Part shown: positions 1-6,101 of the stretch, piece by piece
Layout: each line of letters starts with the position of its first letter
Numbering within the stretch: the first letter of the stretch is position 1
Source of the DNA: Bordetella parapertussis
GTDB taxonomy: Bacteria > Pseudomonadota > Gammaproteobacteria > Burkholderiales > Burkholderiaceae_C
NCBI GenBank assembly: GCA_945907335.1
Contig: CAMDSU010000048.1
Location: forward strand, 1-10,672
Direction: 5' to 3'
Length of the DNA: 10,672 bases
Program-made: the position numbers and the translations under genes
Notes under the pieces: generated by a model
The model's database searches: none
Told to the model about the DNA's origin: nothing
Seen by the model: the letters and a program-made list of their open reading frames with translations, nothing else

Positions 1-810
1 AGCGCCGCCGCCGTGCGGGCAAGCACCGCCATAGGTGTCGACAATGATTTTGCGTCCGGTCAAACCGCAATCACCTTGCGGGCCGCCGACCACAAAACGA
101 CCGGTCGGGTTGATCAGGTAACGTGTGTCTTTCAGCCATTCTTTGGGCAGCACAGGCTTGATGATTTCTTCGATCACGGCTTCAATGAAAGAGGCTTTCA
201 TCTTGGTCGGTGTTTCGCTTTGGTCCGGGCTGTGCTGCGAAGAGAGCACCACGGTGTCAATGCTGTGGGGTTTGCCGTCCACATAACGCATGGTCACTTG
301 GCTCTTTGCGTCCGGGCGCAAAAACGGCATGCGGCCGTCGCGGCGCAGTTGCGCTTGGCGCTCGACCAATCGGTGCGCGTAGTAAATAGGGGCGGGCATC
401 AGGTCTGGGGTTTCTTTGACCGCATAACCAAACATCAACCCTTGGTCACCGGCGCCGGTGTTCAAGTGGTCATCGGACGCGTGGTTCACGCCCTGCGCGA
501 TGTCGTTGGACTGTTTGTCATAGCAAACCATGACGGCGCAACCTTTGTAGTCAATGCCGTACTCGGTGTTGTCATAGCCGATGCGCTGAATCGTGTCACG
601 CGCGACCTGTATGTAGTCGACATGCGCGTTGGTGGTGATTTCACCGGCCAACACCACCAAGCCGGTGTTGGTCAGTGTTTCGGCTGCCACGCGGCTGCGC
701 GGGTCTTGTTTAAAAATAGCATCCAAAATAGCGTCAGAAATTTGATCGGCCACTTTATCGGGGTGGCCTTCAGAGACGGATTCAGAGGTAAATAAATAAT
801 CGTTCGCCAT
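1..810 (-). CDS. metK: S-adenosylmethionine synthetase MetK (C-terminus cut by window edge)
   Basis: MetK joins ATP and L-methionine to make S-adenosylmethionine in the cytoplasm, releasing phosphate and pyrophosphate. The minus strand reads open from ATG at 810-808 to the window edge, giving 270 residues beginning [20 protein letters not shown]. Visible family marks are the ATP-binding GHPDK (residues 15-19), the signature GAGDQG (119-124), and the start of the glycine-rich second signature, PHGGGA, at the very edge. The family is usually about 390 residues, so roughly the last 120 are missing. The start is supported by GGAG at 820-817, six bases upstream. The gene is divergent from the lpxL pair and carries a long structured leader that looks like a SAM-responsive switch (separate entries). 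The identification is near certain. Confidence 0.97.
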   Translation of the reverse strand, partial: MANDYLFTSESVSEGHPDKVADQISDAILDAIFKQDPRSRVAAETLTNTGLVVLAGEITTNAHVDYIQVARDTIQRIGYDNTEYGIDYKGCAVMVCYDKQSNDIAQGVNHASDDHLNTGAGDQGLMFGYAVKETPDLMPAPIYYAHRLVERQAQLRRDGRMPFLRPDAKSQVTMRYVDGKPHSIDTVVLSSQHSPDQSETPTKMKASFIEAVIEEIIKPVLPKEWLKDTRYLINPTGRFVVGGPQGDCGLTGRKIIVDTYGGACPHGGGA

Positions 811-813
811 GTA

Positions 814-857
814 AAACTCCAGTTGATTGATGATGCGTTGCCATCACATGAGAGTTT
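814..857 (-). promoter_or_regulatory. Shine-Dalgarno-sequestering stem of metK (likely expression platform)
   Basis: In the metK transcript AAACUCU (857-851) can pair with GGAGUUU (820-814), giving six Watson-Crick pairs plus one G-U that cover the whole metK Shine-Dalgarno GGAG (820-817). The loop between them contains a smaller perfect hairpin, UGAUG-GCAACG-CAUCA (846-831). The stem sits directly after the proposed aptamer, where an expression platform is expected. If the aptamer folds on SAM binding, this stem would be the translation-off state. The pairing is seen in the sequence; the function is inferred. Confidence 0.5.
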
Positions 858-865
858 GGCGAACG

Positions 866-940
866 CTTTAGCAGAAGACTGATGAACAGCCGACTCTTAC
901 GAGTGTGTCGCCCTGCAAGTTGCTTCATTAACTCAGCGAC
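866..940 (-). promoter_or_regulatory. Candidate SAM-II-type riboswitch aptamer in the metK leader
   Basis: Read as minus-strand RNA, the leader follows the SAM-II (metA motif) order as I recall it. A 5-bp P1 helix GUCGC (940-936) / GCGAC (911-907) is followed directly by loop 1, UGAGUUAA (935-928), where the consensus is UGAUUU. CUUGCAG (919-913) sits just before the P1 3' strand, and GCUAAAG (872-866) supplies the pseudoknot strand; UUGC can pair with GCUAA. Between P1 and GCUAAAG lie two hairpins: ACUC-GUAA-GAGU (904-893, a GNRA loop) and GGCUG-UUCAU-CAGUC (891-877, one G-U pair). The position upstream of metK fits SAM feedback. The motifs are seen directly; the class is assigned from memory of the consensus, with one loop-1 base differing and an enlarged third loop. 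It does not resemble the SAH riboswitch. Confidence 0.62.
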
Positions 941-955
941 AATCAGCATTCTAAT
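928..955 (+). promoter_or_regulatory. Possible promoter of the lpxL pair
   Basis: TTAACT (928-933) and TCTAAT (950-955) are separated by 16 bases and match the sigma-70 boxes at 4/6 and 5/6 positions. Transcription would begin near 962, only about 8 bases before the ATG at 970, and no Shine-Dalgarno sequence is visible there. The site lies opposite the 5' part of the proposed metK riboswitch, so the two divergent leaders share DNA. This is a weak call from hexamer matching only. Confidence 0.22.
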
Positions 956-969
956 CAACTCAGTTTGCT

Positions 970-1806
970 ATGAATTTATTGATCCGCTGGCTGTCTAGAC
1001 TGCCGCTGCCATGGATGCAGCGAGTCGGCGTTGCGCTGGGCTGGTTGACTTGGTGGGTGTCGCCCCGCTACAGACTTCAATTCCGTGAGCAATCGCAACA
1101 AGCCGGTTACGCCATGTCACAGGTCAGGGCTGCCATTGGCGCGGCCGGCTGTCAGGCCTTGGAGTCTTTCCGTGTTTGGTTTGGTGCGCCCATGCCAGTG
1201 CAGCTGCGCGGTGAACAGCACATCAGCGCAGCCTTTGCCAGAGGCAAAGGGGTGTTGTATGTCACTCCCCACATGGGCTGCTTTGAAATCACCGCACCTA
1301 CGTGTGCATTGCGGTTCGGGCCAGACAATGGCCCGTTGACAGTGCTGTACCGGCCGCCCAGGCAAGCCTGGTTGCGGGATGTGTTGGTACATGCACGCGA
1401 CAAGCCTTTTCTTAAAGCTGTACCCGCCAGCATGGACGGGGTTCGGCAGTTGATCAAAGCCTTGCGGCGCGGTCAGTCAGTCGGGTTGCTGCCCGATCAG
1501 GTGCCGCCACTTGGCATGGGTGTGTGGTCTCACATGTGGGACAGACCCGCCTACACCATGACCTTGGCAGCGCGACTGGCCATGCAAACCGATGCACAAA
1601 TTTTGCTGGTGTGGGGGGAGCGCTTACCGCACGCGCAAGGCTACTGCGTACATGTTGAACCCATGGCCGGGACACTTTCTGACGATCTGCCCGCTGCTGT
1701 ATTGCAAATCAATCGTGCGCTTGAAAGCGTGATCCGTCAATGCCCGTCGCAATACCTGTGGGGCTATGCCCGCTTCAAGCAACCGCGCCATGAGGTGCTG
1801 CATTGA
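970..1806 (+). CDS. Lipid A biosynthesis acyltransferase, LpxL/HtrB family (first copy)
   Basis: This 278-residue protein belongs to the lysophospholipid-acyltransferase-like family that adds secondary acyl chains to lipid A at the inner membrane, using acyl-ACP. The catalytic HX4D/E box is H101-M-G-C-F-E106 in the context YVTPHMGCFEI, followed by YRPPR (126-130) and LPDQ (173-176), both typical of LpxL/HtrB proteins. A hydrophobic N-terminus (about residues 8-32) fits membrane attachment, and the C-terminal QYLWGYARFKQPR is the usual family ending. E. coli LpxL is slightly longer. The gene overlaps the second acyltransferase by four bases, so both are probably translated from one message. 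Which acyl chain or lipid A position it serves cannot be read from sequence, so I give no lpxL/lpxM symbol. No clear Shine-Dalgarno precedes the ATG. Confidence 0.92.
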   Translation: MNLLIRWLSRLPLPWMQRVGVALGWLTWWVSPRYRLQFREQSQQAGYAMSQVRAAIGAAGCQALESFRVWFGAPMPVQLRGEQHISAAFARGKGVLYVTPHMGCFEITAPTCALRFGPDNGPLTVLYRPPRQAWLRDVLVHARDKPFLKAVPASMDGVRQLIKALRRGQSVGLLPDQVPPLGMGVWSHMWDRPAYTMTLAARLAMQTDAQILLVWGERLPHAQGYCVHVEPMAGTLSDDLPAAVLQINRALESVIRQCPSQYLWGYARFKQPRHEVLH

Positions 1807-2669
1807 ATCCCTTGCGAATGTTCATGGCTGCATTGGCACATCTGCCCTTGGGAGCCATCCGCGCCATAGGCAGCTTGACCGGACATGCGTTCTACGCGGT
1901 GTCTGCACGCAGGCGCGGTGTCGTGCTGACCAATTTGAAAGCTTGTTTTCCTCACTTAGATGAGTCGCAACGTCGTTGTTTGGCCAAAGCACATTTTGTG
2001 TTGCTCGGACAATCGTTATGGGACCGCGCATGGTTGTGGCATGCGCCTGAATCTGTGGTGAACAAGCGCATGGGTTTCAGTGGTGACTTCACGGTGTTTG
2101 ATGACCCACGTCCGTTGATCGTGCTCGCACCGCATTTCATCGGCTTGGACGCGGGCGGTCTGGCGATGACACAGGTCAAAGGTATTTCCATGGCATTCGT
2201 TTTCGTACCTTTGCGCAACCGGTTTGTGGAAGACTGGGTGATGTGTGGTCGCAATCGCTCGGGGCGGGTGCGTTCAGTGCCCCGCAATGACGGCGCACTC
2301 CCTTTGCTACAGGTGTTAAAAGAAGGCATGCGTTTGCACTATTCGCCCGACATGGACTTTGGCATGCACGGCGCGCAATGGACAGATTTTTTTGGTGTCA
2401 GTGCCGCCACGACTTATTCACTGCCGCGCTTGGCCAAGTTGTCCCAGGCCCGGGTCTGCATGTTGGTGACCCGTCTGACGCCCTCGGGCTATGAAGTGGA
2501 GATCGGGCCTGTTTGGCCCTCGTATCCGAGCGGCAACATCACGGCAGACACTTGGACCATGAACCAAGCGATAGAAGCGCAAGTGAAGACATCGGTCGAA
2601 CAATACTATTGGGTGCACAAGCGTTTCAAGACCCGGCCTCAGGGCGAGCCGCCGTTTTACGAACATTGA
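1803..2669 (+). CDS. Lipid A biosynthesis acyltransferase, LpxL/HtrB family (second copy)
   Basis: This is a 288-residue paralogue of the preceding gene and a likely partner in secondary acylation of lipid A. Visible marks are the N-terminal VLTNLKACFPHL (41-52), the catalytic HX4D box H111-F-I-G-L-D116, and the C-terminal YYWVHKRFKTRPQGEP typical of lauroyl acyltransferases. I chose the TTG start at 1803 because GAGG (1792-1795) lies seven bases upstream and the start overlaps the previous stop as TTGA, a coupled arrangement. The ATG at 1818 has no visible Shine-Dalgarno and would remove five residues. The two copies differ in the catalytic acid (Glu in the first, Asp here) and look clearly diverged, so they probably differ in site or chain preference; that last point is inference. 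The gene ends convergently against the hydrolase. Confidence 0.93.
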   Translation: MNPLRMFMAALAHLPLGAIRAIGSLTGHAFYAVSARRRGVVLTNLKACFPHLDESQRRCLAKAHFVLLGQSLWDRAWLWHAPESVVNKRMGFSGDFTVFDDPRPLIVLAPHFIGLDAGGLAMTQVKGISMAFVFVPLRNRFVEDWVMCGRNRSGRVRSVPRNDGALPLLQVLKEGMRLHYSPDMDFGMHGAQWTDFFGVSAATTYSLPRLAKLSQARVCMLVTRLTPSGYEVEIGPVWPSYPSGNITADTWTMNQAIEAQVKTSVEQYYWVHKRFKTRPQGEPPFYEH

Positions 2670-2721
2670 TATTGGCGGGAAAGTGTTGCGCGGCCAACTG
2701 GCCTCATTCCTTGCCAACAAA

Positions 2722-2744
2722 GATACCCGGTTGTCATCGGTATC
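2722..2744. terminator. Inverted repeat at the lpxL / hydrolase convergent junction
   Basis: GATACC (2722-2727) and GGTATC (2739-2744) form a perfect 6-bp stem around an 11-base loop and overlap the stop codon of the hydrolase (2745-2743). A second small palindrome, GGCC-AACT-GGCC, lies near 2693-2704. Neither has a following T-run on either strand, so if this terminates transcription it is a weak or factor-assisted site. The structure is seen; the role is inferred. Confidence 0.28.
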
Positions 2745-3648
2745 AGCCGAGCCAGTTGCCGATGGTCTGGGCGACCCATTCGGGTTGTTCATGCACCAAC
2801 CAATGCGTGCCGTCAGCCACGCGGTGCAATTGCAAATCTGGCACATACGCGGATAAGCCGTCGATCAAACCGGGCGGCAAAGCAGTGTCTTGCATGCCCC
2901 ACAGCACCAAAGTCGGCACCAAGATGCGCAGCATCTCGTCGGGTAATTCAATGGCAGAGGCGGCTGGATCCCCTTGACGAGGCGGTCGCAACGGGGATGC
3001 GCGGTAGTAGTTGAGCGCGCCGCTCAAACCTTGCTGCCAAACAGACCGATAAGTCTGCTTGACCTCTTCACTGAGCCATGGATATGGCCCATTGACCGCG
3101 CCCATATTGGTGAAAAAGGCCCACAGTCGCCTGTAATCATCTTCGGCCAGCAACTGTTCTGCATCGTCGCGAATCAAAAAATTCATGTAATCGCTGGCGC
3201 TTTGTTGATGCGCATCGGATTTAAGATCGCGCAAAAAAGTGCCCGGGTGCGGCGAGTTGATGATGGCCAAACGATGCATCAGGGCAGGGTGTTGGTTGGC
3301 TGTATTCCATGCCACAGCGCCGCCCCAGTCATGCGCTACCAAGCAAGCCAACGGATGCTCGGGTGAAAAATGTTGTTTGAGTGCGGTGATGTCTTTGACC
3401 AATTCTTTGGCGCGATAGGCTTTGACATCGGACGGCGACGAAGAACCGGCATAGCCCCGCATATCAGGCGCCACACACAGATAACCGCCATTGGCGGCCT
3501 GACTGAAATGCAGCAACAAAGCGTCCCAGACAAACGCTGCCTCAGGAAAGCCGTGCAAGAAAAGCATCACCGGTCGGTCTGCGGCACCGGCGACGCGGCA
3601 ATCGAGTTCAATGCCATGCGGCAGCGCCACGCGCTGAACCTGCATCAT
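2743..3648 (-). CDS. Alpha/beta hydrolase, epoxide hydrolase-like
   Basis: This 301-residue cytoplasmic alpha/beta-hydrolase has no visible signal peptide. It carries the oxyanion-hole HGFP (residues 32-35) and the nucleophile elbow AHDWGG with Asp107. An Asp nucleophile points to epoxide hydrolase or haloacid/haloalkane dehalogenase relatives rather than esterases. The remaining triad candidates are Asp254 (WGMQD) and His282 (GTHW). Cap tyrosines at Y154 and in NYYR (213-216) fit the epoxide-activating pair, which favours epoxide hydrolase. The substrate is unknown. I chose the ATG at 3648-3646, which overlaps the engB stop as ATGA with GAGG at 3659-3656; the next codon (3645-3643) is also ATG. 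A longer reading to 3681 would intrude into engB and is unlikely. Co-transcription with engB looks certain; a functional link to ribosome assembly is not obvious. Confidence 0.88.
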   Translation of the reverse strand: MMQVQRVALPHGIELDCRVAGAADRPVMLFLHGFPEAAFVWDALLLHFSQAANGGYLCVAPDMRGYAGSSSPSDVKAYRAKELVKDITALKQHFSPEHPLACLVAHDWGGAVAWNTANQHPALMHRLAIINSPHPGTFLRDLKSDAHQQSASDYMNFLIRDDAEQLLAEDDYRRLWAFFTNMGAVNGPYPWLSEEVKQTYRSVWQQGLSGALNYYRASPLRPPRQGDPAASAIELPDEMLRILVPTLVLWGMQDTALPPGLIDGLSAYVPDLQLHRVADGTHWLVHEQPEWVAQTIGNWLG

Positions 3649-4319
3649 GTGCTGGCCTCGTTGGGGTGGGTCCACTCCCACAATTGCAGGCTGACATCTT
3701 CGACGCCTTGTCTTTTTAATGAGGAGAACAAATGCGCCTGACCTCCGCCGGATTGCAAACGCGCAATCGACAAAGCTTTGGCGGCTTCACTGCGGTTGAG
3801 CTTGTCGGCTTTGGTCAGCAGCATCAGAAATTTCAGGCCTTCTTCGACCTTGGGACGAATCACTTCCAGCAAAATTTCGTCGAGTTCGGTCAAGCCCAAG
3901 CGCGGATCGCACATCAAGACCACGCCTTTGAGGTTGTCGCGTGTCATCAAATAGTTAGCCATCACCCGTTGCCAGCGCACTTTGTCAGATTTGGGCACGG
4001 CGGCATATCCGTAACCCGGCAAATCGGCCAGCACCGCATCGGTCTGGTTTTGCCGGCCCAAAGCAAATAAATTGATATGTTGGGTGCGCCCAGGGGTTTT
4101 GGAGGCATAGGCCAGTTGCCGCTGCTGCGTCAGGATATTGATACAGGTGGATTTACCGGCGTTGGAACGACCGACAAAGGCAATTTCAGGCTGGTCATAG
4201 GCCGGTAAATGATGCAACTGGGCGGCAGTGGTCAAAAAACGCGCCGTGTGTAGCCAGCCGACAGCTTGTTTGACACGTACTTGTTGTGTTGCATCCTCAA
4301 AGGTGCTGGGGTGGGCCAT
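3645..4319 (-). CDS. engB: Ribosome biogenesis GTP-binding protein EngB (YsxC/YihA)
   Basis: EngB is an essential TRAFAC-class GTPase needed for maturation of the large ribosomal subunit. All G motifs are visible in the 224-residue protein: G1 GRSNAGKS (50-57), the G2 region TPGRTQ (75-80), G3 DLPGYG (99-104), G4 TKAD (169-172) and G5 SSLK (199-202). A roughly 24-residue N-terminal extension precedes the G domain. The ATG at 4319-4317 gives a normal family length. Its stop overlaps the start of the downstream hydrolase by four bases, and it is divergent from the cytochrome c4 gene across 78 bp; an engB/cytochrome c4 pairing is, as I recall, common in Burkholderiales. Confidence 0.97.
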   Translation of the reverse strand: MAHPSTFEDATQQVRVKQAVGWLHTARFLTTAAQLHHLPAYDQPEIAFVGRSNAGKSTCINILTQQRQLAYASKTPGRTQHINLFALGRQNQTDAVLADLPGYGYAAVPKSDKVRWQRVMANYLMTRDNLKGVVLMCDPRLGLTELDEILLEVIRPKVEEGLKFLMLLTKADKLNRSEAAKALSIARLQSGGGQAHLFSSLKRQGVEDVSLQLWEWTHPNEAST

Positions 4320-4342
4320 GGTTATTCTTTGCGCGCAACCCG

Positions 4343-4368
4343 TTGGGTGCAGGCCTGCATTGTAGAAT
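4343..4368 (+). promoter_or_regulatory. Possible cytochrome c4 promoter with an embedded palindrome
   Basis: TAGAAT (4363-4368) matches the sigma-70 -10 box at 5/6 positions and lies 29 bases before the cytochrome ATG. The best upstream -35 match is only TTGGGT (4343-4348), with a short 14-base spacer. Directly before the -10 lies a perfect 12-bp palindrome, TGCAGGCCTGCA (4348-4359), well placed for a repressor or activator. The palindrome is certain; the promoter and operator roles are inferred. Confidence 0.33.
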
Positions 4369-4397
4369 CACCGATTGACTTTCAAGACCAGACTGCC

Positions 4398-5021
4398 ATG
4401 ACTTTTTTTGCACGATTCCTCTTGTCCGTCTGCCTGACGGGCTTTTTTTGGGCAGCGCATGCCGAAAGCGCAGCCCCTGCCAAAGCCGATCCTGCCAAGG
4501 GCTCAGCCATTTACAACGGCGTTTGCGCCAGTTGCCATGGTGCCGATGGCAACTCAGCCATTCCCTCCAACCCCAAGTTGGCCCAACAACACCCGGAATA
4601 CACCGCCAAGCAACTGGCCGAGTTCAAATCCGGTAAACGCGCCAACGCTGTCATGCTGGGCTTTGCTTCTGCGCTCAGCGAAGAAGATATGCGCAATGTG
4701 GGGGCTTATCTGGGCAGCACCAAAGCCAAACCCGGTTTTGCCAAAGACAAAGATCTCGCGGCATTGGGCGAAAAAATTTACCGTGGCGGCATTGCGGACA
4801 GACAAATTCCGGCATGTGCCGGTTGTCACAGCCCCAACGGCGCTGGCATTCCTGCTCAGTACCCGCGCCTGAGCGGCCAGCATGCCGATTACACCGCTTC
4901 ACAATTGACCCAATTCAGAGACGGGATTCGCAAGAACAGCCTGCAAATGAATCAGGTTGCTGCTAAATTGAATGACCGTGAAATCAAGGCCTTGGCTGAT
5001 TACATTGCCGGTTTGAACTGA
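4398..5021 (+). CDS. Dihaem cytochrome c4-type protein
   Basis: This 207-residue periplasmic or membrane-associated electron carrier has two class I cytochrome c domains. Haem attachment sites are C43-A-S-C46-H47 and C140-A-G-C143-H144. Likely axial methionines are M86 (AVMLGF) and M184 (LQMNQ), each a normal distance after its haem site. A Sec signal peptide spans residues 1-22, with probable cleavage at AHA/ES. Cytochromes c4 usually carry electrons from the bc1 complex to terminal oxidases. I start at the ATG at 4398 because it begins directly with the signal peptide; an in-frame extension back to 4266 would cross the promoter region and much of the engB start, and has no such sense. A strong terminator follows 24 bases after the stop. 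Confidence 0.94.
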   Translation: MTFFARFLLSVCLTGFFWAAHAESAAPAKADPAKGSAIYNGVCASCHGADGNSAIPSNPKLAQQHPEYTAKQLAEFKSGKRANAVMLGFASALSEEDMRNVGAYLGSTKAKPGFAKDKDLAALGEKIYRGGIADRQIPACAGCHSPNGAGIPAQYPRLSGQHADYTASQLTQFRDGIRKNSLQMNQVAAKLNDREIKALADYIAGLN

Positions 5022-5044
5022 TTCTTTGTCTTTTCTCTTCCCAT

Positions 5045-5071
5045 AAGGCTGACCGTGTGTCGGCCTTTTTT
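5045..5071 (+). terminator. Rho-independent terminator after cytochrome c4
   Basis: AAGGCTGAC (5045-5053) pairs with GTCGGCCTT (5059-5067) over nine positions with one G-U pair and a five-base loop, and runs into a T-run to 5071. This is a classical intrinsic terminator on the plus strand. It ends only 17 bases before the msrP ATG, so it also lies in any msrP leader made from upstream. Confidence 0.85.
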
Positions 5072-5088
5072 ATGTTCAGGAGTTGCTC

Positions 5089-6075
5089 ATGTTGATTCGT
5101 CGAGACGATGGTTTTCACCACCCTGTACCCAGCGAGATCACGCCGCCGCACATATACGCGCAGCGCCGCTCTTTTTTGAGCGGCTTGGGCGCAGCAGGCT
5201 TGTTGGCTTCGGGCGCAGGCGCCTGGGCGCAATCAGCGGCAGTGCCACGGCCCGGAAAATTAGCGCCACTTGCCAGCAGCATCTCAACAGTGCCTGGTGC
5301 GCAAGCCACGGAAAACATCACCACTTACAAGAGTGCCAGCACTTACAACAATTTTTACGAATTCGGCACCGACAAAGCCGACCCGGCTGAAAACGCGCAT
5401 ACCTTGAAAACCCGTCCTTGGACGGTAGAGATTGAAGGGCTGGTTAAAAAACCCGGCCTGTTGTCGCTGGAAGAATTGCTCAAGCTCTCGGCCATGGAAG
5501 AGCGCATATACCGTTTGCGTTGCGTGGAAGGTTGGTCCATGGTCATTCCTTGGGTGGGCTTTTCCTTGTCCGAACTGATCAAAAAAGCGCAGCCCTTGGG
5601 CAGTGCCAAATATGTAGAGTTCATCACCTTGGCCGACCCCAAAACCATGCCTTATGTCGGTTCGCGTGTACTGAGTTGGCCTTATACCGAAGGCTTGCGC
5701 ATGGACGAAGCCATGCATCCTCTGACCCTCTTGACCTTTGGCATGTATGGCGAAGTCTTGCCCAACCAAAATGGCGCGCCGGTGCGTGTCACCGTTCCTT
5801 GGAAGTACGGGTTTAAGAGTGGAAAAAGCATCGTGAAGATTCGTTTCACTGACAAGCAGCCGCTGACCGCGTGGAACAAAGCCGCAGCCAACGAATACGG
5901 TTTTTATTCCAATGTGAACCCGGCGGTAGACCACCCGCGTTGGAGCCAAGCCACTGAGCGACGCATCGGCGAAGGTGGTTTGTTTGCCAAAAAAATCAAA
6001 ACCCAAATGTTCAACGGTTACGAACCGCAAGTCGGACAGTTGTATGCGGGCATGGATTTAACCAAAAACTTCTGA
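5089..6075 (+). CDS. msrP: Protein-methionine-sulfoxide reductase catalytic subunit MsrP
   Basis: MsrP (YedY) is the periplasmic molybdenum enzyme that reduces methionine sulfoxide in oxidised envelope proteins. The 328-residue product starts with a Tat signal: twin arginines R26-R27 in QRRSFLSG, then a hydrophobic stretch and an AWA/Q cleavage site near residue 47. The molybdenum-ligand cysteine is Cys145 in RLRCVEGW, the standard sulfite-oxidase-fold context; VPWKYGFKS (236-244) is also typical of YedY. I chose the ATG at 5089 because AGGAG (5078-5082) lies six bases upstream; the TTG at 5083 would abut that site. The partner msrQ follows after 26 bases. A terminator just upstream leaves no room for a full promoter between it and the start. 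Confidence 0.97.
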   Translation: MLIRRDDGFHHPVPSEITPPHIYAQRRSFLSGLGAAGLLASGAGAWAQSAAVPRPGKLAPLASSISTVPGAQATENITTYKSASTYNNFYEFGTDKADPAENAHTLKTRPWTVEIEGLVKKPGLLSLEELLKLSAMEERIYRLRCVEGWSMVIPWVGFSLSELIKKAQPLGSAKYVEFITLADPKTMPYVGSRVLSWPYTEGLRMDEAMHPLTLLTFGMYGEVLPNQNGAPVRVTVPWKYGFKSGKSIVKIRFTDKQPLTAWNKAAANEYGFYSNVNPAVDHPRWSQATERRIGEGGLFAKKIKTQMFNGYEPQVGQLYAGMDLTKNF

Positions 6076-6101
6076 CCCTTGTTAAGCGCGATGTGTCCGT
6101 C

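Noticed and set aside
13-795. Long 260-residue open frame on the plus strand
   Set aside because: It lies wholly opposite metK, whose minus-strand reading has clear family motifs; the plus-strand product has no recognisable domain.
811-969. SAH riboswitch in the metK leader
   Set aside because: The hallmark GAGGAGCGCUGC and CCAGGCUCG blocks are absent; the motif order fits SAM-II instead.
2418-2846. 142-residue minus-strand frame crossing the lpxL / hydrolase junction
   Set aside because: It overlaps two well-supported genes and has low-complexity, unrecognisable content.
4266-4397. N-terminal extension of the cytochrome c4 frame
   Set aside because: The added 44 residues would bury the signal peptide and cover the engB start and the putative promoter.
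5284-6030. 248-residue open frame on the minus strand
   Set aside because: Shadow of msrP, which is complete on the plus strand with a Tat signal and the molybdenum-ligand cysteine.
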